Source of the DNA: Aphelenchoides besseyi
Lineage: Eukaryota > Nematoda > Chromadorea > Rhabditida > Aphelenchoididae
Assembly (NCBI GenBank): GCA_024699855.1
Contig: JAMPIQ010000002.1
Coordinates: 11,718,001 to 11,782,000, forward strand
DNA: 64,000 nucleotides
Reading direction: 5' to 3'
Part shown: one piece after another, positions 37,594 through 48,299 of the stretch
Layout: the number at the start of each line of letters is the position of its first letter
Position numbering within the stretch: position 1 is the first letter of the stretch
Made by a program: the position numbers and the translations under genes
Notes under the pieces: generated by a model
What the model was told of the DNA's origin: nothing
The model's input: only the letters and a program-made list of their open reading frames with translations
Databases searched by the model: none

Positions 37594-38111
37594 ATGTTGT
37601 CAATCCGGAAGTCACGAAATTCGTGACACAATTGGAAGCTGACGCGAACGCAGTTAACTCCAATGTCGTTACCACAACTGCTCCCGTCAATCCACCGGCC
37701 AATCCGACAGCCGATGACGACGATTCAATGGATGTTTAATTGTCGTTCATTCTTTGACACAAATAGGTTTCTTACGCTTTCTTCCTTCAAAACGAAAGCA
37801 CCACTTCGATGGATTGATCACGTTGGCGTACGTGAAGTGGCTTTTCAACTAAGAGTCAATCCGCTTACATTACAAACGATTTTTGAGCCGATTAGGACTC
37901 TGCTCGAACCGTTTATTTTCATAACTTTATGTTTCGCTTCCAAACTCATCTTCAATATTCTTATCGTATCAAACTGTTTCGAACACAATTCAAAAGTCCG
38001 TTGACCGTCTTGCACTTTTCGGGCTGAAGGCCCCAAACGCCAGCTAGTCAACTTTATGAACTCCAACTCCCCTCCAACCCACGCTACAAACCCAACGCCA
38101 CTAACGGCAAA

Positions 38112-38137
38112 AGACGGGAGCGAAGCGACCGTCTTGT
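38112..38137 (+). terminator. Helitron B 3' terminal hairpin, CTTG end and target T
   Basis: AGACGG...CCGTCT (38112-38134) forms a 6-bp stem around GAGCGAAGCGA. CTTG (38133-38136) overlaps its 3' side and is followed by T. Identical or near-identical ends occur at 27,750-27,753 and 29,025-29,028, with GCGACGCG in place of GCGAAGCG. Confidence 0.7.
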
Positions 38138-41100
38138 AATGGAAACTGAACCGATTTGAACAAAATTACTATCATTCGACTCCAAATAAAGCACAGAATA
38201 CAGAAATAACAATTTTATTGCTGTAAACAGGTAATGACCAACAAATGGACAACAACTCTCTCTCTTACTTGCGTGTAAACGAAAAGTAGCAACAAAAGTT
38301 GCGCTTTTGATCGAACAAATGAGACGGAATTTTGATCATAATTCCACTATCACGTGGACCAATCTCCATGGCTGCAGGTGGAGAAGAGAAGATGAATTGT
38401 GCGCTGTTGTCGTTGGAAGGTGAGCACGAATCATGACTGCTCTCGGAAGCATCGTAGTCCAAAGGACGTTGCGCGTCTTGTCCCGACTGAACACAAACTC
38501 AGGTTTTTTTATCGGGTCGACTTACCATTTCAAATATCAGAGGAAAAAAAAAGTCAACCAACTGTTTGAATAGACTCAGTGACAAATGAAATCGGCACCA
38601 GTTGTTTCAAAATCCGTGACTGTTGCCCAAAAACGATTAATCACGACCCCGGTGGCCAAAAACAATTAATCTCGACTCCGGTGGTCCAAAATGCAACAAT
38701 CGCGATCACTTTACGATTTTTGCTCGGCCTCGATTGACGTCCATTTCGCGCTTGAAAAATGCCGAATTTTACCGTACACAATCGTCAAATCGAATACTCG
38801 TCTCGATTGGGTGTGCTTCTACGATACACGGAGGAAGCAACTATTCACGATTTGGATCAAGGAGAATCACCGTACGCCGCCATGAAACAGCAAGTTGTTC
38901 ATGTTATGGATAAGGCGCTGCAAAACGCTCGTGATCGTGGAATTAATCCGCTGAAAATCGGGTTTCGTATCAACACCACCGGATTGGAAAAGCCGCTGTT
39001 TGTTCCGTTTCGCCCCTTGGAACAAAACAATGTTGATGCACTCATGCACGCATGGGATCAGGTAGAGTCGAAATTAATCCGCTTAATCCGTGTGTTTTAG
39101 ATTGAGCAATCCCACCGTGAGCTCAACATCTATCAACAACGAATCGAACTCAGCATCACTGTCTATGGTTCGCGCAACGGCGGAGACCGAGCTGTCGATG
39201 GCCACAAAGAAGATGAGTTTGGCGTTTTCCATATTTTCTCTCCCGACGGAGCATGTTTGTTTCGAGCGGCGGAATTTGCACGTTTTTTTTGCTTTGACGG
39301 ACTTGTCAACCAAAGTCCAGCGCAAATACCTGCGTGACCATCCGGCTCGTTTGGATAAGATGATTGCGGAGTTGCGTGCCGATGGTTTGCGTTATCCGCT
39401 GGATCAGCAATCTCATGATCTGACCAAATGGCTGCCACTCATCGAAAGTTTTTATAATCGAAAATATGGACGTAGCCGACGCGACACTGGCGAGCTTTTG
39501 ATTCGTCGAATTCGAATCACTGTTTTCGACTCGCGAACAAACTTCAAACCCTTTTATCAGGGGAAAATCAGCAATCTGACTCACGATCTTCTATTGTATT
39601 ACCACGACGATCACTGTGATGTCATTTTGAACATTCGAAAGTTTTTCAACATTCGGAATTTCTGCATCGATTGTTGTTCATCGTTCGCCGATGCGCAACG
39701 ACACACGTCAACTTGTAAACGGAAGTGTACGTATTGTGCGAGAGTCGGAATCGATCGTCCATGCGTCATTGAATACGATGAAGATGGAAAACGAATGCGT
39801 TACCCGTGCGGAGAATGCAACAAAACATTCTCCAATTACGATTGTTTTCAATCTCACATCGAGAGGCGGATTTGTGCAATGTACCGTTTTTGTTTGCATT
39901 GTGGCAAATGTTACAACACAAAAGTTCGCGAGCACAAGTGCAACGTTGAATTTTGCTTCACGTGCAAGAAATATCACGCCGACGGCAAATGTTACATCAC
40001 TACAACAGCACCCAAGAAAACGACAGAACTTCCACCGCGAATTGTGTCCTACGATTTCGAGACACGTCAAGAAGATCAACAGCCGGATTCAACATTTAAA
40101 CACATTGTCAATTTTGCGGCTGCCTACTCCGCCTGTACAAAATGCCTGGACACGGGTGAATGGAAAACCGATGGTTTCCGCCAGTGCTGTGGAACGTACA
40201 AACGAATCAAAACTTGAAATGAAGGAGCGGGCTGTGAAAAGCCACTGGAGAAGTTTGTACAATGGCTACTCAAACTGTCGAATGTGAAGAAGATGCGCGT
40301 CTATGCGTTGGCTCATTACGCCTCTCGCTTCGATTTGATTCTGATCATTGGCGAACTGGTTCGACAGAAAATCGACATCAAGAAAATCGTGGCCAACGGC
40401 AACAAAATTTTCCAAGTTGTTGTGAAGCATCGGATCGGAATGGGGGATCGCTCATCTTCAAAGACTCCTATCTTCTCTTTCCGCTACCACTCTCCGACTT
40501 GCCGTCAACTTTCAATTTGGATGTGGAGGAGAAACAATGGTTTCCATACCTTTGGAATAAACGATGCAACTACAACAATCCGTTGCCTCATTTGCCGCCA
40601 ATGGAATACTATTCGGTCGATTGCATGACGGAAAAGAAATACGCCAAGTTCCTGAACTACTACACGGAAAATCTCAACACACCGTTTGATTTGAAGACAG
40701 AATTGGAGGAGTACGGTCGAAACGATATAATCATTCTCATGCACGCTGTGGCGGCGTTTCGTCAAATCTTTTTGAATGAGACTTCGATCGACATGATTGA
40801 GAATGCAACGACGATTGCTTCCTGTTGCATGTTGCATTTTCGCACCAACGTTCTGAAGGAGAATACGATTGCTGTTGTGCCGGAGACCGGATACGAGGAT
40901 CAGACTCGTCAGTCGTCGATTGCGTTAAAAATACATCAAATGGTTTGCGCACAACAATCCCACTCTTTCCATTCGCCATCGAGACTCGGCCGGTGGAGAA
41001 ATCAAGTACATGGGCTACAGCGTGGACGCGGTAATCGAACGCGATGGACAAGAGCCTTTGGCTCTGGAAATCAACGGATGCTAGTAGGCGAATTTTTTGT

Positions 41101-41861
41101 TCTAAACACGTAGATTCAGCTTTCACGGACACCTCGACTGTTACGAAGAGTCGGATTTGTTACCCAATGGTTGGACGGCGGCGGCGAATCAAAAGATTGA
41201 GGCGCAACGGTTGAAAACATTGACCGAAGCTTTTGAAGTTCAAGTGGTGTGGACATGCGAAATTGAGAGGGAATTGAAAGAGAATCGAGAAATGCGTGAG
41301 TTCTTTGAGAACTGTTTCGACGAGGGTCCAATAACTCCACGCAACGCATTCTTTGGTTAGTTTTTGATTTTTGAATCTTTTTAAGCCTAGGCTTCAGGTG
41401 GACGATGTGAACCTGTGGAAATGTATGCGAAAGCGGATACCGATACGGAGATTGTCTTTTACGACATTCAATCAATGTAAGTTAAAAGTTGAAGCAAATA
41501 TTCGCGAATTTCTAGGTATTCCTTTCAACAGTTCACTGCCGAACTTCCGCTGCATCATCCCGAGATTGTGGTTAAAGACGAGGACTTGAGCAGCAATCCG
41601 TGGACAAAAACCGGAGCAGATTCCATACAAGGGAATGATCAAGTGTGTCGTTTTGCCGCCCCGAACGTCTACGTCTTCCCGTTCTTCCGTTGAGAGTCGG
41701 GCATTTTCTCGTGTTCCCACTGTGTCGAACATGTGCTCATGAGCAGATCACCATGACGAACAAGGAGACGGCTTTCAACTGCAAACACAACTCACACCAA
41801 CGATCGTTCGTTTTCGAAGGCACAACGTTTGAGTTGGCCGAAGCTTTGCGCAATGGCTACA
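38137..41861 (+). repeat. Left arm of a large inverted duplication (partner 48,518-52,230)
   Basis: This 3.7-kb segment matches the reverse complement of 48,518-52,230 almost base for base, including non-coding flanks. The left arm begins exactly where Helitron B ends (TAATGGAAACTG). The partner continues into different sequence there, so the Helitron boundary cuts the homology. Differences between arms are mostly 1-base homopolymer indels plus a 5-base insertion near 40,437 and occasional substitutions such as the one near 40,019. Confidence 0.9.
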
Positions 41862-42540
41862 GCTACTTGGTCATTTACACGAAGCGACCAGAGTACGTGA
41901 AATCGGGACCCGCATCGAATTTGGTTTACGCGTCTCTCCGACTTCGTGTGCTCGGCTCCAGCTCTATCGATCATGAAAGCAATCGACGAGACTCCCGGCT
42001 CTCCTCATCTACACGGACACAGGTTGGAAGTCGTTGGAGACCTAATTCGGGAGTTTTAGATTTGGTTATTCTCTCGAACCACGAAATGCTGAGTGCCTTT
42101 CGAAGTCGGCGATCATCTCGAAATGATGGAAAAGAAATGCGGACAAGGAGATTTTGAAGGTAAGCGAACATTGAGAAGTGTGTAAACATTTACAGGTGGT
42201 TGTGGCGGCCCACAAACAGTACGCAATGCAGTGTCCCGTTTGATTCGCGATACACTGAGATCACAACAACCGATCAAATCGTGGAATCACTTTCATTCAC
42301 CAAAGAAGCAGCTGTCGAGCGCTCCTACGATCGTTCAAGTCGCTGGCGTTGACGACGACGATGACGCTGTCGTCAAATGTTCTACCGCAAAAATTCAACC
42401 GACCAACGCCGAACTGTTCACATCACAAAAGACCACCAGTCCGCTCCTATCGACGGTTTATACGTAAAGGATGCGTCGCGCGAAGACCTCAAGTCTAATC
42501 CGTGTTTGGTTACAAGTTCCAATAATTTGTGGTTGAGTCT
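38759..42540 (+). pseudogene. DNA polymerase B (protein-primed type, Polinton/Maverick-like), left copy, degraded
   Basis: Start ATG 38759; one intron (39062-39100). N-terminal half: DGACLFRAAEFARFF, then Cys/His fingers (CIDCC to HADGKC). Exonuclease: YDFETRQE (ExoI, about 40,050), ALAHYASRFD (ExoII, about 40,305), EYGRNDI (ExoIII, about 40,715). Polymerase motif A: FYDIQSMYSF across an intron near 41,475. The homologous segment ends at 41,861 within the palm; the copy then jumps to a later polymerase part with SNLVYAS and a damaged motif C (YTDTGW, about 42,005), so an internal piece is missing. Lesions: TGA at 40,216-40,218 (also in the right copy), +1 shifts at the T-run near 39,283 and the A-runs near 40,929 and 41,606, and a 5-base insertion near 40,437. 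Non-functional. Confidence 0.88.
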
Positions 42541-42861
42541 CTGTCTTTAATAAACAGTCAGTTTGAGGCAACTTGGTCATGAACGACGTTATTAGCAGTT
42601 TGAACGAGGCTCAGTCACCCAACAGGACGAAAGTCATTAGAACTAGACAGACGATTACACCACCCTTACGAGAATGCTTCGGCTATAACGCAAAGGCTAG
42701 GCTTACAGACTTTGACATACACGTAGTAATTCTGAGACCTTTCTTCCGCTGGGTTGCGTCGCTCAACGTTTTAATGGCGCTCCAAGTAGCCTTACAGGCT
42801 TACTGTCCTTTATAGCTTAGGCTTTTGCGTCTTCCAACGAAGAGAAAAACTTTAGCAAAAG
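42541..42861. other. Sequence between the polymerase remnant and the assembly gap
   Basis: Holds an 80-codon plus frame (42573-42815) with no recognisable domain. It could be an additional decayed element gene. It has no counterpart that I can see in the right half of the duplication. Confidence 0.3.
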
Positions 42862-42961
42862 NNNNNNNNNNNNNNNNNNNNNNNNNNNNNNNNNNNNNNN
42901 NNNNNNNNNNNNNNNNNNNNNNNNNNNNNNNNNNNNNNNNNNNNNNNNNNNNNNNNNNNNN
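42862..42961. other. Assembly gap (100 N)
   Basis: Exactly 100 N, the usual placeholder for a gap of unknown length. It falls at the 5' end of the left palindrome arm; about 11 bases of the Helitron start (TCTAAATAAAA) present in the right arm are missing here. The joined order is therefore not proven by the sequence. Confidence 0.98.
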
Positions 42962-43840
42962 GAAGCGACAATAGTTTGTTTGTTTGTATGCAACCGAACG
43001 CGTCCGCTTTTATTTTCGAATGAAAAGAGCGAGCGTCGATTTATGCTAATTGATTGATTTTGAAATGAGAAAAAAGAGTCGGATTTTTCTAAGCAATGTG
43101 TTGAATGTAAGAAGAATTATTTTAACGAATGGAACGAATATGAGAATGAATACTAGAAAGACACGCAACCGCAAAAAATTTGAATGCAAAAGGCGGCTAT
43201 GAGAGCAAAAAAGAAAACGTCATCGTTTTGCCAAAACGAACATTCCGCATGCTCTTCACACAAAATCTACGGCAGAAATGCGACCGAGCGCCTGCCATTT
43301 CGCTTAAAGCAGAAGTACAAACAGACCGCTTAAATACACACACACTGCACTAGTTCACCACGCTCTAACTGATCTCTTTTTGCGTCCAATCCAAATGAAG
43401 CCACTCGACGTCGCCGATCGAAAAAGGTCGTGGACGAAGAGCACTTCTTGACGCGCAAAATTGGTGAGATGTAAAGAAAATTAAATTTTCCGCATCAATG
43501 TCAAATTTTCGGAATCGTTTTCGACTGGAAACGCGTAATCGAATACAACAACTTCAAATCCGATTGCACAGTAGTTCTCTCGCAAGTTCAACGACTTCGA
43601 TTGTGTACGTAGACGAACAGCTTGAAACTTTTCATCAACCCCTTTTTGGTCACGGATCATCAGCAAGCGACTACACGTAAACGTCTTCACCTTTGAAGTG
43701 TTGGAGATGCTCGCGATTTTAATGCATATTCACGACTCCGTTCTGGTTAGTCTTATTAAACATTTTGTTCACAAAACTAGGGACTACGAGTAGCGCGAAA
43801 ACAAATGAGGTGAACGCATGAAAGAACAAAAGCGTGACTA

Positions 43841-44530
43841 ATGGGCGTCGTCGTTTCTCATCTGGCGCGGCGTCTTTCTCGTAGTCATCATCTCGTCAAG
43901 AATAAACAAGTGATGGAATTTCAAAAATGTCGAAAATTTGACGACGTCTGGATGGAACAGCACAAATTAACAACTGACTTTTCCATTTTATCACGCAAAA
44001 AGATCAGCAGCGTTCGAAGCGCGAAAAAACCCCGTTTGAATACGCACCCTCGTTTCAACGAAAAAGCACTAAAAGCACTTTTAGCGCTCACTTGTCCGGT
44101 GTGCGTTCAAATTAGTCGGGAGATTTTGTCGGCCATCAATCCGGTATGATCTCTATATTTCCATTTGATTATCCGTTTATTTCAGCAAACCATTCAAACG
44201 ACCGGAGGCTCTTTGGAAACCAATGAATTTGAGCGATTGGTTTATAAGGCGGTAGTCGATGTGATGCAAACGATGTTCCAACAACAACCATTGGGTCTTC
44301 TCGTGAATCCGAAGCCGTCAAATAAACGCCCTCCTGACTCTACGGATTCGTCGTCTCCAACAATCAAGAAACCAAGTGCAGAAAACGAATTCAGTTCGGG
44401 AGATCAAGAAGCGGGAGTCGCATTCCGAGAGTGCTGTCATCAATTGTGTAAGTGTTTTCAGAAGACCCAAGAGTTTGCTTGTAGAACTGTCCCAACCGGA
44501 GCTTGCGAACTCGTTGAATCAACTCTGTGA
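43841..44530 (+). CDS. Unknown protein in the left palindrome arm
   Basis: Two exons, 43841-44143 and 44186-44530, joined by a 42-bp GT-AG intron. The product is Lys/Arg-rich at the N-terminus, has LTCPVCVQI and a helical segment FERLVYKAVVDVMQTMFQQQ, then a Ser/Pro-rich part and a Cys-rich end. No family recognised. An alternative frame downstream (ELSQPELANSLNQLCETNYA) crosses towards the palindrome centre and could be a further exon. Presumed element cargo. Confidence 0.45.
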
Positions 44531-44738
44531 AACAAACTACGCGACTCGAATAATTTCCGACTTCGAAAACGGTCGTGGATCGTTGAAGTCAATGAAGAGT
44601 CTGAAAAAGTCCACTGGATGGCGCGTGTCCTTCCATTTGGCCATAAACATGTTCATGGACTTTTTCAGACTCTTCATTGACTTCAACGATCCACGACCGT
44701 TTTCGAAGTCGGAAATTATTCGAGTCGCGTAGTTTGTT

Positions 44739-45427
44739 TCACAGAGTTGATTCAACGAGTTCGCAAGCTCCGGTTGGGACAGTTCTACAAGCAAACTCTT
44801 GGGTCTTCTGAAAACACTTACACAATTGATGACAGCACTCTCGGAATGCGACTCCCGCTTCTTGATCTCCCGAACTGAATTCGTTTTCTGCACTTGGTTT
44901 CTTGATTGTTGGAGACGACGAATCCGTAGAGTCAGGAGGGCGTTTATTTGACGGCTTCGGATTCACGAGAAGACCCAATGGTTGTTGTTGGAACATCGTT
45001 TGCATCACATCGACTACCGCCTTATAAACCAATCGCTCAAATTCATTGGTTTCCAAAGAGCCTCCGGTCGTTTGAATGGTTTGCTGAAATAAACGGATAA
45101 TCAAATGGAAATATAGAGATCATACCGGATTGATGGCCGACAAATCTCCCGACTAATTTGAACGCACACCGGACAAGTGAGCGCTAAAAGTGCTTTTAGT
45201 GCTTTTTCGTTGAAACGAGGGTGCGTATTCAAACGGGGTTTTTTCGCGCTTCGAACGCTGCTGATCTTTTTGCGTGATAAAATGGAAAAGTCAGTTGTTA
45301 ATTTGTGCTGTTCCATCCAGACGTCGTCAAATTTTCGACATTTTTGAAATTCCATCACTTGTTTATTCTTGACGAGATGATGACTACGAGAAAGACGCCG
45401 CGCCAGATGAGAAACGACGACGCCCAT
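44739..45427 (-). pseudogene. Mirror copy of the palindrome-arm gene, one-base frameshift
   Basis: Reverse-complement copy of the 43841-44530 gene. A one-base shorter T-run shortly before the intron puts the first exon out of frame (SREIC instead of SREILSAINP). The second exon (45104-44739 frame) is unchanged. Confidence 0.6.
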
Positions 45428-46316
45428 TAGTCACGCTTTTGTTCTTTCATGCGTTCACCTCATTTGTTTTCGCGCTACTCGTAGTCCCTAGTTTTGTGAA
45501 CAAAATGTTTAATAAGACTAACCAGAACGGAGTCGTGAATATGCATTAAAATCGCGAGCATCTCCAACACTTCAAAGGTGAAGACGTTTACGTGTAGTCG
45601 CTTGCTGATGATCCGTGACCAAAAAGGGGTTGATGAAAAGTTTCAAGCTGTTCGTCTACGTACACAATCGAAGTCGTTGAACTTGCGAGAGAACTACTGT
45701 GCAATCGGATTTGAAGTTGTTGTATTCGATTACGCGTTTCCAGTCGAAAACGATTCCGAAATTTGACATTGATGCGGAAAATTTAATTTTCTTTACATCT
45801 CACCAATTTTGCGCGTCAAGAAGTGCTCTTCGTCCACGACCTTTTTCGATCGGCGACGTCGAGTGGCTTCATTTGGATTGGACGCAAAAAGAGATCAGTT
45901 AGAGCGTGGTGAACTAGTGCAGTGTGTGTGTATTTAAGCGGTCTGTTTGTACTTCTGCTTTAAGCGAAATGGCAGGCGCTCGGTCGCATTTCTGCCGTAG
46001 ATTTTGTGTGAAGAGCATGCGGAATGTTCGTTTTGGCAAAACGATGACGTTTTCTTTTTTGCTCTCATAGCCGCCTTTTGCATTCAAATTTTTTGCGGTT
46101 GCGTGTCTTTCTAGTATTCATTCTCATATTCGTTCCATTCGTTAAAATAATTCTTCTTACATTCAACACATTGCTTAGAAAAATCCGACTCTTTTTTCTC
46201 ATTTCAAAATCAATCAATTAGCATAAATCGACGCTCGCTCTTTTCATTCGAAAATAAAAGCGGACGCGTTCGGTTGCATACAAACAAACAAACTATTGTC
46301 GCTTCTTTTATTTAGA

Positions 46317-47249
46317 CAAGTATGTCCCCGCCGCTACGCGGCGGGCATTGTTTGCACAATCATCTAATCACATATTCGTTAAAACAATTCTTTTTATATT
46401 CAACACATTGCTTATTTCATTCAACAAAGGATTCTTTTGATCAGCTCGCTTTCAACCACTTTCCCAACATTCCAAATCAACACGCCCAGCAACTCAACCA
46501 ACGTTCATCGACGACCGTCTGCTGTCAAACCGGCAATTCAATCCAATAGTCCAACTGCCTGTCTTATCCTTCACCCAACTCACCACCGGTTTCACAAACT
46601 TCAATCAGCTTTTTTCGGATTTCCTTATCCCAACATTTAAACTCAGCTTCCAACAGCAAATCAAAATCAGCCATCCAGTGTTCATCGGGCTTTCGATTAA
46701 ATTCAAAACGAGTTGCTTTTAATCACATTTCAACAACACAGTCATCAACTCGTTCAACGATCATTGACATTTGCGATTTCTCCAAAACTGCTCGCTTTCT
46801 CAATTGCAAACCCAACAACTCCGTTTTCGCTCTCACCTCCCAAACCAACGCTTACCTCACTCTTCAACCTTTAACAGCCCACTCGAACTCTCGACAACAA
46901 CTCCACGTCGCTTATTGCCATCAACGATCAAACAACCCGATTCTGGCCTTCTAATCAATTCCTTTCATCACTTATCGAAAAAATTTCGAACCCAATCGCT
47001 CAAACCCAAAACGCGTCTATAGACAATATCGAAACAGCGACTTCGAATTTTTTCAATTCCTCAAGCATTCCATTTCAACAAACTGTACACCGAACCTTCA
47101 AATCTGCATTCGAAAAATCCGACCCTTTTTCTCATTTCAAAATCAATCAATTACCATAACTCGACGCTCGCTCTTTTCATTCGAAAATAAAAGCGGACGC
47201 GTTCGGTTGCATACAAACAAACAAACTATTGTCGCTTCATTTATTTGGA
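46317..47249 (-). mobile_element. Non-autonomous Helitron-like unit (Helitron C family), head-to-tail with the next
   Basis: Minus orientation. The 5' end is TCCAAATAAATGAAGCGAC (from 47249). The 3' end has a hairpin CCCGCCGC-TAC-GCGGCGGG (46327-46345) and CTTG whose last base is 46317. The next base starts TCTAAATAAAAGAAGCGAC, the 5' end of the following unit that runs into the palindrome. The unit has no ORF of note. Its body is a diverged match to 56.1-56.92 kb, and its two ends match a 170-bp internally deleted version at 46.13-46.316 kb. Confidence 0.7.
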
Positions 47250-47339
47250 ATCATTATAGAATGGAGGAGAGGAAATCTTTTATTTGGAAATTCATTTGTT
47301 TGTTTTCAGTTCGCTCTTTTTCGCTTTTCACCCCAAAAA

Positions 47340-48007
47340 ATGTCGGATGAGCGAAACAATGTAAGCGCTTTATTTTCACAATCTCTTTACTAATTCCATT
47401 TGTTTTAGTGCTCTTTGGATGAGTCGCAGTACTTGGCCCTGCCTTACAACGAATTTGATGTCCTCGTGACCGATATTGACGAAAATGAGCTCACATCGGT
47501 AATTATTCTGCTTTATTATTCGTTTTTATTCTGCTTGATTTTAGATTGGTCAAATGTATGAAATCGAAAATTTGAGTGCAGGCAATTTCTCTTGTCCGGC
47601 TTTCCCAGTGGATGGCCATATATTGAAGCGAAATTTGCGCTACATGGTGCCGTTGGTCTGCCAATGGGCTGAGAAACCGAACAAGCCGAGCGTCAACATC
47701 TGGTTTTTAATCGATACTGGTGCACCATTCACTTGTCTCACAATGAAATCGCTGAAGGCAATTTTGGGCGCTAACAAGGAAATTCCTGAAAATGCCCACT
47801 TTGAAATTGCAATCCAGGTTTGCTTTTTTGGTTAGAATTAAATGATTAATTTCGAATTTTTAGGATCAAAACAGCAACATCCAATGCCGAGTTTCGAAGG
47901 CACATTACAAGGAAGTTAATATCCTAGGAGCGGATGCTTTGAGCGAACTGAAGTTGTGGTTGCGCGGCAATTGGGAAAAGAATAAGTTCCAACTCTACAA
48001 ACAATAA
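47340..48007 (+). CDS. Retropepsin-like aspartic protease-domain protein with introns
   Basis: Four exons, 47340-47360, 47409-47498, 47545-47817, 47864-48007, with GT-AG introns of 46-48 bp. The product of about 175 residues has the aspartic protease signature FLIDTGAPFTCL (DTGA) near residue 85 and, towards the C-terminus, VNILGADALSEL, like the second hydrophobic-Gly motif of retroviral-type proteases. There is no reverse transcriptase or gag nearby. It lies between the polymerase duplicate and the Helitron-like units, on the opposite strand to both. It could be a host gene trapped in the rearrangement or element cargo. AATAAA follows the stop closely. Confidence 0.65.
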
Positions 48008-48299
48008 ATCTAGTCTGTTGTAAGTCTGGATTCAGTTCAATAAATTGTGTTCTCTACTTGGTGGATTTGTTATTTGGAGGATTTTATATTCTTGGCATTG
48101 TTTTTTGAAGGTCTTTTGTGAGCAGTATCTAATTAGAAGTAGAGTGGTTCAAGTATCGAACAGCGCACAGAAACGAACAGCATTTATGGATGATTAGAAC
48201 AATCAACGGCACTATGCATAGAAAATTTGAAGTCAGACCAATGGTCACTATCTTGAGTTCGTCTCGCGAGATGTCGTCGATGCGTTGCACATGATCAAT

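Larger units (their letters stand above)
29029..38136 (+). mobile_element. Helitron B, complete autonomous element (about 9.1 kb)
   Basis: Starts at 29029 with TCACCTCTATAAC directly after the CTTG of unit 2 and ends at 38136 with the same hairpin-CTTG terminus, followed by T. Cargo, all on the plus strand: the tRNA-like leader, a three-exon small protein (30417-30981) and a 2106-codon Rep-helicase (31273-37593). The 29.34-30.41-kb stretch is AT-rich leader, with a diverged direct repeat containing GAACGTCTGGCGATTTGAT at about 29.85 and 30.01 kb, and has no gene that I recognise. Both termini and an uninterrupted Rep-helicase make it a candidate active element. Confidence 0.75.
42962..46305. 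repeat. Near-perfect 3.3-kb palindrome (two 1.65-kb inverted arms, 42-base spacer)
   Basis: Arms 42962-44613 and 44656-46305 are reverse complements with only isolated 1-2 base indels (for example TTTT versus TTT near 44,123/45,148). The spacer is 44614-44655. Each arm begins, in its own direction, with the 5' sequence GAAGCGACAATAGTTTG found at the 5' ends of the Helitron-like units at 46-47 kb, so the palindrome can be read as two such units joined tail to tail. Confidence 0.92.

Noticed and set aside
47340..48007. LTR retrotransposon based on the DTGA protease motif
   Set aside because: No reverse transcriptase, RNase H, integrase, gag or LTRs around it, and the gene has three spliceosomal introns.
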